Notes: a model not told the origin generated them from the letters alone. DNA of 64,000 bases from Drosophila miranda (GCF_003369915.1 NC_046675.1:4278001-4342000), one strand, 5' to 3'. Counted from the stretch's first letter, positions 25,301-34,800 are shown. A program made the numbers and translations.

Positions 25301-25448
25301 AACGTCGCCCACGACAAAGGTTGCTGTGGTCTCCGCAGCGGCCTTTGTCAGCAAAATTCCCCTGGACATTGGACGCAAGACGCTGGAGGAGGCGGCGGCG
25401 GGCACGCGGTGCGCCTACCTGGACGAGCCGAGCAGCAGTTTTGTGTGA
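4352..25448 (+). CDS. loco: Loco, RGS12/14-family regulator of G-protein signalling (long PDZ-PTB form)
   Basis: Exons 4352-6502, 22716-23525, 23587-24781 and 24862-25448 join in phase to give 1,580 residues. In order: a His- and Ala-rich start; a PDZ domain (about residues 70-145); a PTB domain (about 230-430); long disordered Ser-rich linkers; an RGS domain beginning WGGSFERMLQDAAGM and containing FSAENIYFW; tandem Raf-like Ras-binding domains (from CRVILTDGATTIVQ); and a GoLoco motif around LARLEDQRGTEINFDLP. This is the RGS12/RGS14 architecture. RGS speeds GTP hydrolysis by Galpha-i/o, and GoLoco holds Galpha-i-GDP. Fly loco acts in glia, the blood-brain barrier and asymmetric division. 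The ATG at 4352 lies just after a strong intron acceptor at 4341 and is the first in frame. Two other first exons (8434, 14600) splice to the same body. The PDZ-PTB exon is duplicated at 609-1678. Confidence 0.93.
4434..5503 (+). repeat. Tandem duplication, right copy, block B (within loco)
   Basis: This is the parental partner of 609-1678. The duplication unit is therefore 1679-5503 (3,825 bp): it opens at the Trax intron acceptor and closes inside the loco PTB coding sequence. Confidence 0.92.
6503..8433 (+). other. loco: loco intron with an alternative promoter and 5' UTR near its right end
   Basis: The intron starts with GTGAGT at 6503. No coding signal is seen. There are GGATCG/TCGGA repeats near 7610-7645, GA repeats near 7816-7830, GGGAT repeats near 7840-7870, a TATG run near 7918-7935 and CCCT repeats near 7985-8008. 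The AT-rich, ORF-poor stretch from about 8160 to 8433 reads like the 5' UTR of the transcript that starts coding at 8434. Open frames here have no homology I recognise. Confidence 0.5.
8434..8481 (+). CDS. loco: loco alternative first coding exon (16 residues)
   Basis: The ATG sits in a good fly context (CAAAATG) and is followed by MSFRELVCGLYSEENP, then a GTAAGC donor at 8482. The exon ends in phase 0, which is the phase needed to join the common acceptor at 22716. The product would be 879 residues with RGS, Ras-binding and GoLoco regions but no PDZ or PTB. It is too short to find by ORF length. The support is the start context, donor, phase and position; expression data would settle it. Confidence 0.7.
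8482..14590 (+). other. loco: Long loco intron; probable second alternative promoter near 11.5-12.1 kb
   Basis: No conserved coding region is visible. From about 11560 to 12054 there is a stop-free frame of 164 codons, but its first codon is GTG and its composition (CA-rich, polyglutamine- and histidine-like) resembles a 5' UTR. A TCAGTC initiator-like word occurs near 11748. I read it as leader sequence for the transcript whose coding begins at 14600. Just downstream (12255-12520) is a dense array of AAACGC words, listed separately. The rest is AT-rich, with short runs of GT and A near 12610-12710. Confidence 0.45.
12255..12520 (+). repeat. Degenerate array of AAACGC / AAGCGC words
   Basis: About fifteen words of the form AAACGC, AAAACGC or AAGCGC occur in roughly 265 bp, all in one orientation and spaced about 10-25 bp apart. 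The words between them are unrelated, so it looks like clustered sites or a decayed short tandem repeat and not a recent microsatellite. Confidence 0.65.
14600..15730 (+). CDS. loco: loco alternative first coding exon (377 residues)
   Basis: The exon follows an acceptor-like TTTAG at about 14590, starts with ATG at 14600 and ends at a GTGAGT donor at 15731 in phase 0, ready for the common exon at 22716 (predicted product 1,240 residues). The N-terminal part is basic and Ser/Thr-rich (SIASMVERFVQSLSQLND). It is followed by a His/Gln patch, a Glu/Asp run and a conserved-looking Arg- and Ser-rich end with RRSLSDPDAV. No known domain is evident. It sits inside loco on the same strand with a compatible phase, so I assign it to loco. 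A separate gene is possible, but there is no second exon or stop close by: the frame runs only five codons into the intron. Confidence 0.72.
15731..22715 (+). other. loco: Long loco intron without recognised genes
   Basis: Seven kilobases of AT-rich DNA separate the 14600 exon from the common body. Only short frames occur, none with family features on either strand. Simple repeats include CA near 18949-18965, ATC/ATG-type runs near 20430-20470 (minus-strand frames of Met and Val come from these), TATG near 20660-20730 and TGGAG repeats near 22539-22570. Enhancers are likely in an intron of this length, but none can be defined from sequence alone. Confidence 0.5.
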
Positions 25449-25901
25449 TACTTCCTGGATTCCCTATTCCCCGTGAATGGAATTGGCATTGTTTTTAACT
25501 GGTCCTGAAATGCTTATGTACATATATATCTGCACTATTTATTGATACCCGAACTCTCTCTGTTGAATGAATGTCCACCACATGACCAACCATGACCATG
25601 AGCCTTCTATGTAATCTACAATAACTAGCAACCATAAGCCCTTAGCTTTAAACATTTTGTATAAATATACAACAAACATATGCATATAAAACGTGGAAAA
25701 TTGTTATTTCTACATTAAGATCATGTGTGTATCTTCCACTTGGATAGATGGAACAGTTTTCAAAGCTTTTCAGAGCCTATGTATATTTAATGGAAATATT
25801 TTGGAAATACATGCCATAACGAGGCAAGTGTTGGCGCTTAAAAACAAAACTGAAACACATTTCCCATTAGAGATCCAAAGTTCACATTTTAAGTGTCCGT
25901 A
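25449..25901 (+). other. loco 3' UTR and spacer before the Kunitz array
   Basis: The loco stop is TGA at 25446-25448. The following 450 bp hold the loco 3' UTR, then, from about 25820, the first copy of the upstream block shared by all Kunitz genes (GAGGCAAGTGTTgg ... TTTCCCATTAGAGAT). Confidence 0.6.
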
Positions 25902-25907
25902 TATAAA
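25902..25907 (+). promoter_or_regulatory. TATA box of Kunitz gene 1
   Basis: TATAAA, 53 bp before the start codon. A conserved block with TTTCCCATTAG lies just upstream. Confidence 0.7.
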
Positions 25908-25959
25908 GGCCCGTTGGCCGTTTCTGTAGTAAACAGTTTAGAAAATAAACCCTCAAGCG

Positions 25960-26301
25960 ATGGTGAAGCTAATGCTGAATTTTGCGATTCTAAGCCTGCT
26001 GCTTTGTCTGGCATCAGCAACCAAAAAGGAGTTGCTTGAGCACCGAAAGAGTAAGTGAAAACTACGAGTGGATGCACTTTTGATAATTCAACTGTGATAC
26101 TTCTCTACAGAGATTTGCATGGAACCTAGCGACTATGGCAGCTGCAAGGAAAGACAGTTGCGATGGTATTACGATCCAACGGCCAACGCCTGCAAGCCCT
26201 TCACCTATAGTGGCTGCGGTGGAACCTACAATCGATTCGAGCGCGAAACCGAATGCTGGGACTATTGTATGGACCCGGATATCTTTTACGAAACTAGCTA
26301 G
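25960..26301 (+). CDS. Secreted Kunitz-domain protein 1 (P1 = Lys)
   Basis: Exons 25960-26050 and 26111-26301 give 93 residues. Exon 1 is a signal peptide (MVKLMLNFAILSLLLCLASA) plus a short basic linker. Exon 2 is a single Kunitz/BPTI domain with all six cysteines and the family YSGCGG...NRF core. Kunitz domains usually block serine proteases by inserting the residue after the second cysteine (P1) into the active site. Here it is Lys (SCKERQ), which predicts a trypsin-like target. Single-domain secreted Kunitz genes of flies are often expressed in male accessory gland, fat body or gut; nothing in the sequence says which. It is the first of five tandem paralogues on the plus strand, with an AATAAA near 26361. 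Confidence 0.9.
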
Positions 26302-26599
26302 GGATTCCATAAGTTTTCCCATGTACAAAGAGATGGATGTGGAATTGGTGGATAATATCTATTGAATAAACCGTATTTGTTTTGAAATCTTCAGCTATCA
26401 AAGATGCAGCAAAGAGTGTCAGTTGCTACCGATTATATCCTCTGTATATGTAAAATGGAAAACTAGTATAAATATATGGTATATGCATTTAGTAACTTTT
26501 AATTAACTTACTTATCTAGTAAATATTTTAACGAGGCAAGTGTTTGCCTGAAACAGATTTCCCATTAGATATTCCAAGGGCTCCATTTCAGCGGCCGTC

Positions 26600-26607
26600 T
26601 ATAAAAG
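26600..26607 (+). promoter_or_regulatory. TATA box of Kunitz gene 2
   Basis: TATAAAAG, followed about 31 bp later by an initiator-like TCAGTTG at 26631. The spacing is the standard fly TATA-Inr arrangement. Confidence 0.75.
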
Positions 26608-26657
26608 GCTGTTGACCATTTGTGGAGCAGTCAGTTGACCAAATAAACCCTTAAGTT

Positions 26658-26990
26658 ATGCTTAAGCTAATCTGGAGTATTGTGTTTCTGGGGCTGCTGG
26701 TGGGCCTGCCAGCACTCCGATATCCAATGAACTTTTCGGACCGGCTAAGTAAGTTTAATTTTTGTGCCCTTTTGTTCATTTTACTAGGATATTTCTTGAC
26801 AGTTAATTGCTTGAAACCTATGGAGTATGGTCACTGCAATGATAAACAGTCGTTATGGTATTACGACTCCAAATCGAAGTCCTGCAAACCGTTTACCTAC
26901 AGCGGCTGCGGTGGAAATAATAATAGATTTTTGCGAAAAGGCGGATGCCAGGACTACTGCCTGAATCCGGACTACCCCGAGATCGAATAA
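26658..26990 (+). CDS. Secreted Kunitz-domain protein 2 (P1 = Asn)
   Basis: Exons 26658-26748 and 26803-26990 give 92 residues: a signal peptide, a short linker, then a Kunitz domain with six cysteines and YSGCGGNNNRF. The 54-bp intron is a multiple of three and has no stop, so the locus also reads as one uninterrupted 110-residue frame. The splice sites match those of the four paralogues, so splicing is the better model. The P1 position carries Asn (HCNDKQ), unusual for a trypsin or chymotrypsin inhibitor, so this copy may have a different protease target or none. Confidence 0.9.
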   Translation: MLKLIWSIVFLGLLVGLPALRYPMNFSDRLSKFNFCALLFILLGYFLTVNCLKPMEYGHCNDKQSLWYYDSKSKSCKPFTYSGCGGNNNRFLRKGGCQDYCLNPDYPEIE

Positions 26991-27176
26991 ATTGATGGAT
27001 GAGGGATAACATCTTTTAAGCCTTAGGTGAAAAAGGATGGAGCTATACATATAATCTTATGTAATATAACTATTTACGAAATACATACAATAACGAAACA
27101 AGTGTTTACCGTTTAAGAGAAAACTGAAACAGATTTTCAATTATATATTCAAAGTTTCTCGGTTTCGTCGAGCGTG

Positions 27177-27184
27177 TATAAAAG
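27177..27184 (+). promoter_or_regulatory. TATA box of Kunitz gene 3
   Basis: TATAAAAG, with an initiator-like CCAGTTGAC about 32 bp downstream. The surrounding GGCTGCTGAC context matches gene 2. Confidence 0.75.
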
Positions 27185-27234
27185 GCTGCTGACGATTTGT
27201 CCAGCAACCAGTTGACAAAATAAACCCTCAAGCG

Positions 27235-27572
27235 ATGGTTAAGCTAATGCTGAATATTGTGGTTATAGGCCTTCTGCTGAGTATGTCATTAGCCTTGAGC
27301 ACACGCGATGCTGCCGAACGATTGCGTAAGTGCAAGCTGCAAAAATAAAGGTTTCAATTACCCTACCATAATTCTTGACAGGGAATTGCATGAAGCCCAG
27401 TGCGTATGGCTACTGCCGTGGATCGGAGAGCCGATGGTTTTACAACTCCACTGACAACAATTGCAAGTCGTTCATCTACAGCGGCTGTGGTGGGAATATT
27501 AATAGATTCATAAGTCGATCCGAATGCCATGACTATTGCATGCACCCGGAAATACCCTATGATAGAAAATGA
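27235..27572 (+). CDS. Secreted Kunitz-domain protein 3 (P1 = Arg)
   Basis: Exons 27235-27325 and 27382-27572 give 93 residues. The signal peptide is MVKLMLNIVVIGLLLSMSLA. The Kunitz domain keeps all six cysteines and the YSGCGGNINRF core. The P1 residue is Arg (YCRGSE), compatible with trypsin-like proteases. The C-terminal HPEIPYDRK closely matches gene 4 (DISYDRK), so genes 3 and 4 look like the closest pair. Confidence 0.9.
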
Positions 27573-27838
27573 ACCATTGAGGGATAATAACTATTGAAGA
27601 AATCTTTAATTAATCAGTTTTAGAAGCCATCAAGCATTAGTCTCCACATGGATAGATGGAACACTATGGAGTTTGCAAAACTATATACCCCTTTAGCCAC
27701 CTGCTAATAAACAAATTTAATATAAATATTATCGAAATGCATACTACCACGAAACATGTGTTTGCCTTTAAGCAGATTTCCCATTATATAGATACATGTA
27801 CATATGTATATTTAAAGTTCTCGTTTTCGTCGACCGTG

Positions 27839-27846
27839 TATAAAAG
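27839..27846 (+). promoter_or_regulatory. TATA box of Kunitz gene 4
   Basis: TATAAAAG with an initiator-like AATCAGTTGAC about 30 bp downstream. The preceding TTTTCGTCGA word is shared with gene 3. Confidence 0.75.
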
Positions 27847-27887
27847 CATGTTGGCCATTTGTCGAGCAATCAGTTGACAAGGTACCG

Positions 27888-28222
27888 ATGGGAAAGCTAA
27901 TGCTAAATCTTGTGGTTATAAGCCTTCTGCTGTGTCTGGCATCAGCCTTAACCCGAAAGCAGGCTGCCGAGCGGATGAGTAAGTGCAAATTAAATAAAGG
28001 TTTGAATGAACCCAACGATAACTGTTTACAGATAATTGCATGGAGTTTAGTGCGTATGGCGAATGTCATGGATCACACACCCGATGGTTCTACGATACGA
28101 TGACCAACAATTGCAAGACGTTCGTCTACAGCGGCTGTGGGGGCAACTTTAATCGATTCTCCAGTGCATCCCAATGCTTTAACTATTGCACGCACAAGGA
28201 CATATCCTATGATAGAAAATGA
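27888..28222 (+). CDS. Secreted Kunitz-domain protein 4 (P1 = His)
   Basis: Exons 27888-27978 and 28032-28222 give 93 residues. There is a signal peptide (MGKLMLNLVVISLLLCLASA), a linker with RKQAAERM, and a Kunitz domain with six cysteines and YSGCGGNFNRF. The P1 residue is His (ECHGSH), which is rare for canonical inhibitors. The fold should be intact; the target is unpredictable. Confidence 0.9.
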
Positions 28223-28525
28223 ACTGTTAATACATAGTAGCTATTGGATAAACCAATTAATTATGATTCGATTTGAATTTTTAAGCTATAACAGATGCTA
28301 CTCTAATGTTTCCAATAAAAATGTAGGTATAAAAACCTTAATAATTCGAATGCATAAAGCTACTTAGCCACGAGGGGTAGGTGCTAGTATATGGAACTCT
28401 AGGGAGTTTTCCCTCTAACCACCTGTTAATAAACTTATGTATTATACACATATTTGATTATGATGGCCTTCAACCGAAACACATTTCCCATTAGATATTC
28501 CAAGTGCACTTTTTGGGTGCCTGTG

Positions 28526-28533
28526 TATAAAAG
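28526..28533 (+). promoter_or_regulatory. TATA box of Kunitz gene 5
   Basis: TATAAAAG, with AATCAGTTAAC about 31 bp downstream. The upstream block CCGAAACACATTTCCCATTA is again present (about 28473-28492). Confidence 0.75.
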
Positions 28534-28583
28534 CCTGTTGACCGCTTGTCGAGCAATCAGTTAACAAAATAAATCCTCATGCG

Positions 28584-28911
28584 ATGGTTAAGCTAATGCT
28601 GAATATTGTGAGCCTGCTGCATTGTCTGGCATTAGCCCTCAGTCCGCACATCATTTTCTACCGGAATAGTAAGTGAAAACAAAATTAAGATTTAAATCAG
28701 ACTAAGATAATTTTGTACAGAGCTTTGCACGCAGCCTCTCTCGTATGGCGGCTGCCGCAGTATCCAGAAGCGCTGGTATCACGATCCAAGGTCTAAAAGC
28801 TGCAAGGTGTTCTACTACAGCGGCTGCGGCGGAAATTATAATCGATTCATATCCAAAACCGTATGTATGGAGTACTGCTCGAACCCTTCAAGCCCTTACT
28901 CTGTGAAGTAA
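28584..28911 (+). CDS. Secreted Kunitz-domain protein 5 (P1 = Arg)
   Basis: Exons 28584-28668 and 28721-28911 give 91 residues. The signal peptide is two codons shorter than in the paralogues (MVKLMLNIVSLLHCLALA). All six Kunitz cysteines and YSGCGGNYNRF are present. P1 is Arg (GCRSIQ), as in gene 3. The tail after the last cysteine (SNPSSPYSVK) differs from the others. An AATAAA occurs near 29014. It is the last member of the array and is followed by the convergent mRpL45. Confidence 0.88.
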
Positions 28912-29149
28912 TCATAACTATTCTATACACTATTCAAACTCTTATGCTATATATAACAAACGAAAAAGGTCTAGAGACCTAAAAAATAATTCAAAAATGT
29001 GAATCTGCTGGTGAATAAAGAAATAATGAAAACAAAGCAAAATCATTTTTAAAAATTAAAGGTTTCTTTAGCCTAGCCTCAGCTCAAGATCATTGTACAA
29101 CATTAACGTGCGGTCGTCTGAGTCGCCAGGCGACCCAGAGAAAATACAA

Positions 29150-30276
29150 TCAAAGGGCCAGAGTTGGCTTTGAGCTGCGCTCAGGTGGGGTGTCCAGCTG
29201 CAGTTGCTCCTTTGGCTGCTCGCTGCCTGCCTCTAGTGGTTTGGGCTCCTCGCCAGCACTCAGCTCTTTCGGGGGCTCTTCCTCCACGTCCTCAATGAGG
29301 CGATAGGTTATGGGCGACGGCTGCTTGGCTGGGAGCCAGTCGGGAATTATCTTGTCGTGCAGCCTCCACTTGCCGTATTCGTTGGAAATGTGCTTCTCAA
29401 ACACCACGTACTCCAGCACATCCTTCGTGAGGATCTCGCTGCCGTGCATCAGGCGACCAAAGCGATCGTAGATGGCCAGCATCTGTTGTGTGTGGAAGCG
29501 CACCGTCACCTGGGCAAACTGGTTCTCCTTGGTGATGACCTCAGTGCACCGAGCATGCACAACGCGAGGGGGCTCCAGCGACTGCAGGAATCGCCAGTGT
29601 ATGGTCTTGTCTTTAACGTTGTGCATCATCTCGGGATAGCAACGCTCGCTGACGTATTCACGTATCTTATACTTTTCCTTGGCCGCCATCAGCGTGTGGG
29701 CCGCTACATAGATCTCCTGGGCCTCGGCTCCAAACTGGTCGCTGCTGAAGCTCTCGTCGTACGAGCGTATTTTTCGTACGGCTATCAGACTCTTTGATTT
29801 CTTTTCCAGGAACTCCAGTTTCTGCTTGGCTCCGCTGGAGGAAATTATGGATTTCTTGCCATCGCCCTCAGGTGGGACATATGCCTCGAATATGCCGCCA
29901 GTACAACTGATGTGAAATGGGCGCTCCATCCAGGGGCGGGGCGGCAGCACACCACGTTCCTTCATACGGCTGCGCATCTCCTCCTTGCTGATGTCTTCCG
30001 GCTTTTCGCGGAAATTAGGCAGTTCAATTTTCACAAACTTCTGCCTGCGCAACTTCTTGAACTCCGGTTTCCAGTGCTTGGTCTGTCGATGGCGTACCTG
30101 CTGCATCTGGAGCGCCGGTGCCAATACCCCCAGGCCACCCGAACTCACCGCCTGCGGCATCACCTGAATTCGTGAATGAAAGAGTGGTAAGGATGCAAAT
30201 GTGACAGCATGTACAGCATCTAACTAGTTACCTGCAAGAATTTGAGGCACGTTTTTGCCGACACAAGCTTCTCCAT
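29150..30276 (-). CDS. mRpL45: Mitochondrial large ribosomal subunit protein mL45
   Basis: Exon 1 (30276-30232) encodes MEKLVSAKTCLKFLQ, and exon 2 (30166-29150) the rest, 353 residues in all. The N-terminus is basic, as for a mitochondrial targeting peptide. It continues into a lysine-rich stretch (HWKPEFKKLRRQKFVK) and then a Tim44-like domain (from about residue 135, with WRFLQSLEPPRVVHAR and the QFAQVTVRFHTQQMLAIYDR beta-sheet region). The C-terminus is Pro/Glu-rich. mL45 sits near the exit tunnel of the mitoribosome and anchors it to the inner membrane. Its upstream region has an array of motif-6-like words (30300-30400). Confidence 0.92.
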
Positions 30277-30304
30277 GGTAAAAAATTTAATTAATTAATT
30301 ATAT

Positions 30305-30400
30305 AAAAATCGTGGATTTATCGCTAAAATATACCGTCCGACCCACAATATACCAAAATATACCATATGATTTAAAAAATATACCGTAAATATACTGACG
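30305..30400 (-). promoter_or_regulatory. Motif-6-like array upstream of mRpL45
   Basis: Read on the minus strand it holds repeated GGTATATTT words around GGTCGGACGGTATATTTTA. These match the Drosophila core-promoter motif described by Ohler (KTYRGTATWTTT), typical of housekeeping genes. It lies within about 130 bp of the mRpL45 start codon, in the direction of transcription. Confidence 0.5.
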
Positions 30401-30414
30401 AATTCAAGTTTTAC

Positions 30415-30580
30415 TAAAATATTCTTTGATTTTGATCTTCCGTGGAATATTCTCAGCTGTATAGATGATTTAGACATGCCCACATCATTTTATCCGATTA
30501 ATGAATCAATTTTCTACACAATTGGTTAGTTTTTAGTCCTTGCTTTTATTGTATTTTAACTAAAACAAGACTTAAACAAA
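30415..30580 (-). repeat. Dispersed repeat copy 3
   Basis: It shares with 300-445 and 3386-3531 (inverted) and 30990-31140 (same orientation) a chain of words: CTTCCGTnGAATATTC, GCCCACAT(A)ATTTTAT, CGATTnATGAATCAATT, CTTGCTTTTATTG. It is AT-rich with no coding capacity, and no terminal structure could be defined. Confidence 0.65.
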
Positions 30581-30989
30581 ATAGTTCAACAAAAAAAAAC
30601 AGTCGCTATGTTGCGTGTAAGCCCTAGTATAGGCCTTTGTTTACCCTATTTTGTGAATTTTATATGATATTGTAAATATGATATGAAGACAAAACGTAAC
30701 TAATAAACCCCTTTTCACAAAATGACTTTTTTTAGACATATTCATGTTTATTATTAGTATATTGTATATATATATCTCGATCCTGATACCTATTCTTGGT
30801 CCCTGCAAGAAAAAAATAAGCTACAAATATCGTTGAAATATGTTTAAAACAGAGACTACATTGTTTTTGCCTTCTTTGGAGCCTGGGATGACAAACATAT
30901 TCACAACTCTATAACATCCATTTCCCCCAGGGTATGTGTGCATGGAATGGGACTCATTGTTATCAACCGGTTATGACGACTAATTCTTG

Positions 30990-31140
30990 GTTATTCTTTC
31001 TTCCGTCGAATATTCCCAGCTATATAGAACATTTAGCCATGCCCACATAATTTTATACGATTCATGAATCAATTGTCTACTTAACTGCCTTATTCTAAAT
31101 ACTTGCTTTTATTGCATTTTGCGTAAAAAAGGTTTTAAAA
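30990..31140 (-). repeat. Dispersed repeat copy 4
   Basis: Same chain of words as 30415-30580, and close to the inverted copies at 300-445 and 3386-3531. Four copies in 64 kb suggest an old, non-autonomous element of the kind common in Drosophila (INE-1/DINE-1-like is one candidate, unproven). Confidence 0.65.
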
Positions 31141-31825
31141 TTAAATTTAATAGATTGATGAAAATGATCAAATATACGGTCGGTCTGAACCTCAGAAATA
31201 CACCGAAATATAGCATGTTCATACCTCAAAATATAGCAAAAAGTATATATCGTAAACTATCACCCTCTCAACCTAAACAGGCTCAAATGAGCGAATCGGT
31301 TCATCTGATGAAAGACTCATTATCGATTGACCTATCGACCGTTAGTAATTTAAAACCAGTTGTGGTTCATTTTTGCTTTTTATATAATATAATTTCAACT
31401 AACTTTCACAACTGATTTTTGTAATGGGGACTGCATTGTAGATTCAAAGCTTAAATAAGTAACAACGTGATTGAACATAACATCTAGTTATGTAGAAATT
31501 CCTCCTTCTGAAAGGGATTATTTAGATTACAGAACAAAATAGTCTTCTAGTGTATACGAACCTTAAGCTCCTTAAACTTCTTTAAACGACCATCTTGTTG
31601 CTCCCTGCAAAAAGGCTGTTATGAATAAACTTTTCTATTTGTTGGAGATACATACTTTGGAGAAAAGTCCCCTCCAGAACACATGCGACCTTTGGGAGGA
31701 GAAAAGACTTTTGGCAATTTCTTCAGCTGCTTCAGACACACCTTGGCGTTTGCAATGTCGCTCTCCAAGCGCATCACTAAAAGTACAAGGCGGTGATGAT
31801 TCGATCCAAGTCGATTTGATCTGAT

Positions 31826-34800
31826 TTAACGCTTGGACCTACCCTTTTTCAATAGTTTTCCCTCTTTGGGAGCGCAGAAGCACTTCGACTGCGGTGGTGG
31901 GTTGGGGGTGGAAACCTTTCGCTCGGGGCATTCATTTGCAGTCACCTCGCGAAGCAGGGTGTTGAACAGGCAGCCCGGTAGAATATACTCGGCCGCAGCA
32001 TAGATTCGCTTATGGATGTAGGCCAGCTCGGCGAAGTTCAGTGAGGTTAGTCCACGGTGATAGAGCTTGTGGCAGATGGCGTAGAAGCGACTGTTGGGTA
32101 TGTTGCACTTACAAAAGCAAAAACCACACTCTTCGACGAACATGTCGAGGATTTTGCGCAGCTCCACTTCCAACCCACAGCCGTCGATCTCGCCAGCTGA
32201 CAGAGTTTTAACCGTGTTCCGCACAAAATCGTCGAATTGTTCTTCTGCTCCCTCTATGTCTGATCCTTTATAGCCCATTTTCTGGCCCTTTCCTCCGGGT
32301 CGTGGCTTATTGCCAGTATCTTTTCCGGCATTACGACCGCCACCGGGCTTAGATGCTGCTTCCGATCCCGGTTCTGACTTTCCACCTTTATCTGTGTCCG
32401 AGACGACAGCCTCCTTTACGGCTTTTCCTTTCCCACCGGCAGCTCCAATCGCCTTCTTATCGTCAACTCCGGCTTTTCCTTTCTCTTTTTCACCGGCACC
32501 ACCATCTTTTCCTGCCTCCTTTCCATCGTCTTTTTCGGCTTTTCCTTGCCCATTTCCATCGTCTTCTCCGGCTTTTCCCATCTCTTTTCCATCGGCTTCT
32601 TGTGCTGTTTTCAGCCCCTCCTTATCGTCTTCACCGGTCTTTCCTTTTCCCTTTTCATCGGCTGCTCCGGCTTTTTTCGGTCCCTCCTTATCGTCTGCAC
32701 CGGCTTTTCCTTCTCCCTTTTCATCGGCAGCTCCGGCTTTCTTCAGCTCCTTCTCATCGTCTTCTCCGGCTTTTACTTTCCCTTTTCCACTGTCTTCTTC
32801 GACTTTTCGTTTCCCTTTTCCACTGTCTTCGACGTCTTTTCCTAGCTCTTTCTTATCATCTTCTCCGGATATATCTTTTCCTTTTCCACCAGCTTCTCCG
32901 TCCTTTCCAACCTCTTTCTTCTCGTCTTCTACAAGTTTTCCTTGACCTGTAACTTTCTCTTTGTCTTCTCCGGGCTTTCCATCCAATTGTGCGCCGTCAG
33001 GTGTCTTGGCCTCCTTTGCTGCCTCTTTGCTTTCATCTTTTCTCTCGATGGCATTCGGATCTCCACCCAGTTTTTTGAGGGCCGAGTCCAGAGCTTTGTT
33101 TCTCTCCTCGAGCTCTTGAGCCCTCTTCTTGCAGTCCTCGAGCTGCTTGCTTAGATCATCGAAGAGCTTCTGGGCCTCGCTGTCTTTGAGCTGGCTCACT
33201 TGATTCTTGAGCATTTCGTTTTCCTCGGCCACATCTCCGATGTCCTTAATGAGGCCAATGCTCTCTCTGAAGCCCTCCTCCATGACTTTAGTTTCATTGT
33301 CGAGTTTTTTGACCTGCTTGTCCAATTCCTTTAGTTTCCTTCTGTCCTCTTCGGCGGCCTCACAGAGGCACTCGTTCTCATCGATCAGCTCCTCCAATTG
33401 GCCGTCCTTATTCTTCAGCAAGTTCCTGAGACGATTCAACTCGCGGGTGCAGTCTTCCAGCGTATTGATTTGTGTGCCACCAGGATAGTTGGCTTGGTTC
33501 ATTTCTTGGAAGCTGTCCCCTTGCTTCGACATCTCGCCCATGATGTGGTCCAGAGTGGCTTCCGTGTAGATGGCCAGATCAGCGTCCATATCGCCACCGC
33601 CACCGCAAGGAGCTGGCGCCTTCTCTGGAAGTGGCTGACATTCGGCCCGCTGGTCACCGTACTTCTGATTCAGCTCACAGACGACGTTCTGCAGGTGGGT
33701 TAGTTTACGAATAAAACAAACTCAAAGCAACGGAGAGGAAAATCATTGGAAGCAGCTATGGATCTATCAATGGATCTGTGGATCTATGGATCTATGGAGA
33801 CTGCTTTTGAGATATGGGGAGAATAGAAACGGAAGAGAAGCTCCAGCGACCTTCCTCTCACGTTGCGCGCTCTTTTGGATGGTCTTTTGGATAAACCGGA
33901 ATACACATTTAATTTGATAGAACTACAAATCAGATTTCGATCTTAGGTGGCTAGAAATTTGGTCGGTTGAATTCTCGGACTGGGCTATTGTTGGCGCGTG
34001 CGGCTCCTAACATGGACAATCTCTATTATACCCATTCTCACTATCTTTGCTGTGTTCCGGCAGTTTGTCAAGATAGCGATAGCCGCCATTCCTAAAGAGC
34101 TTGGCCTTGGTCTAGAGAACGAGCAAAATCAGATCCATTTAGCCTGGCTTCCAATGACCCCTGATCCGATCACGCTCTGTACTTACCATCAGCTGCTCGT
34201 ACTGGATGCCGTAGGCGCTCAGGGCAGCGTCCCGCTTGCGCAGCTCGTTGCGCAGCACATCGATCTCCATCGCGTTGCATTCGGCCTTCTGGACGGTGGT
34301 CTGGACGACTGCCAGTTGCTTCTTCATCTCGTTGCAGCGGCACTAGAAGAGCGGAAGGTGGTTGTGAGACGAGAGGCCGAAGGTTGTCCGAACTCGCGTA
34401 GTACTCACCAGGAGCAGCTCCTCGATTCCTTTGGCCTTGTCCACCTCGCCCTCGTAGAAGTTCTGCATGTCTTCCATCTCCTGCTGCATGTCGTTGATAT
34501 ATTGATTTTTCTGTTGAAGATTATCCTCGAGGTCGTCATTCACATGCTGTGCTGTCTCGGCCTGGTCCTTCAGTTTATTGACCGTCTCGTTGAGCATCGC
34601 CAGGGCCTTGACCTTCTTGCGCAGGGCATTTCGCTCCGCCAAGATCTTCTGAATGTTGGCGACGTCCTTTTCGGGCGAGAACGAATACTTGCTGCCAGAC
34701 TGGTTGCCTGCAGCCTTCATGTACTCGTCCTCGGCCTGGCGCAGCAGGACCAGTTCCTTGCCCAAATTTTCAATCTTGTTCTGCAGATAGGGTATGTCGG

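Larger units (their letters stand above)
30277..31825. other. Spacer with dispersed repeats and motif-6-like arrays
   Basis: No gene is supported here. The AT-rich frames at 31119-31415 and 31621-31824 lack family features and start contexts. The stretch holds two copies of a dispersed repeat (about 30415-30580 and 30990-31140) and two arrays of TATACC-type words (30310-30400 and a diverged one at about 31163-31260). A DRE-like ATCGATTGACCTATCGA occurs near 31322. Confidence 0.6.

Noticed and set aside
31119..31415. 98-codon AT-rich frame between mRpL45 and the coiled-coil gene
   Set aside because: Overlaps the dispersed repeat and the diverged TATACC array; no homology or promoter, and composition is that of intergenic DNA.
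32310..32952. Plus-strand frames of about 200 residues rich in Phe, Pro and Ser
   Set aside because: Mirror image of the Lys/Glu/Gly repeats of the minus-strand coiled-coil gene.
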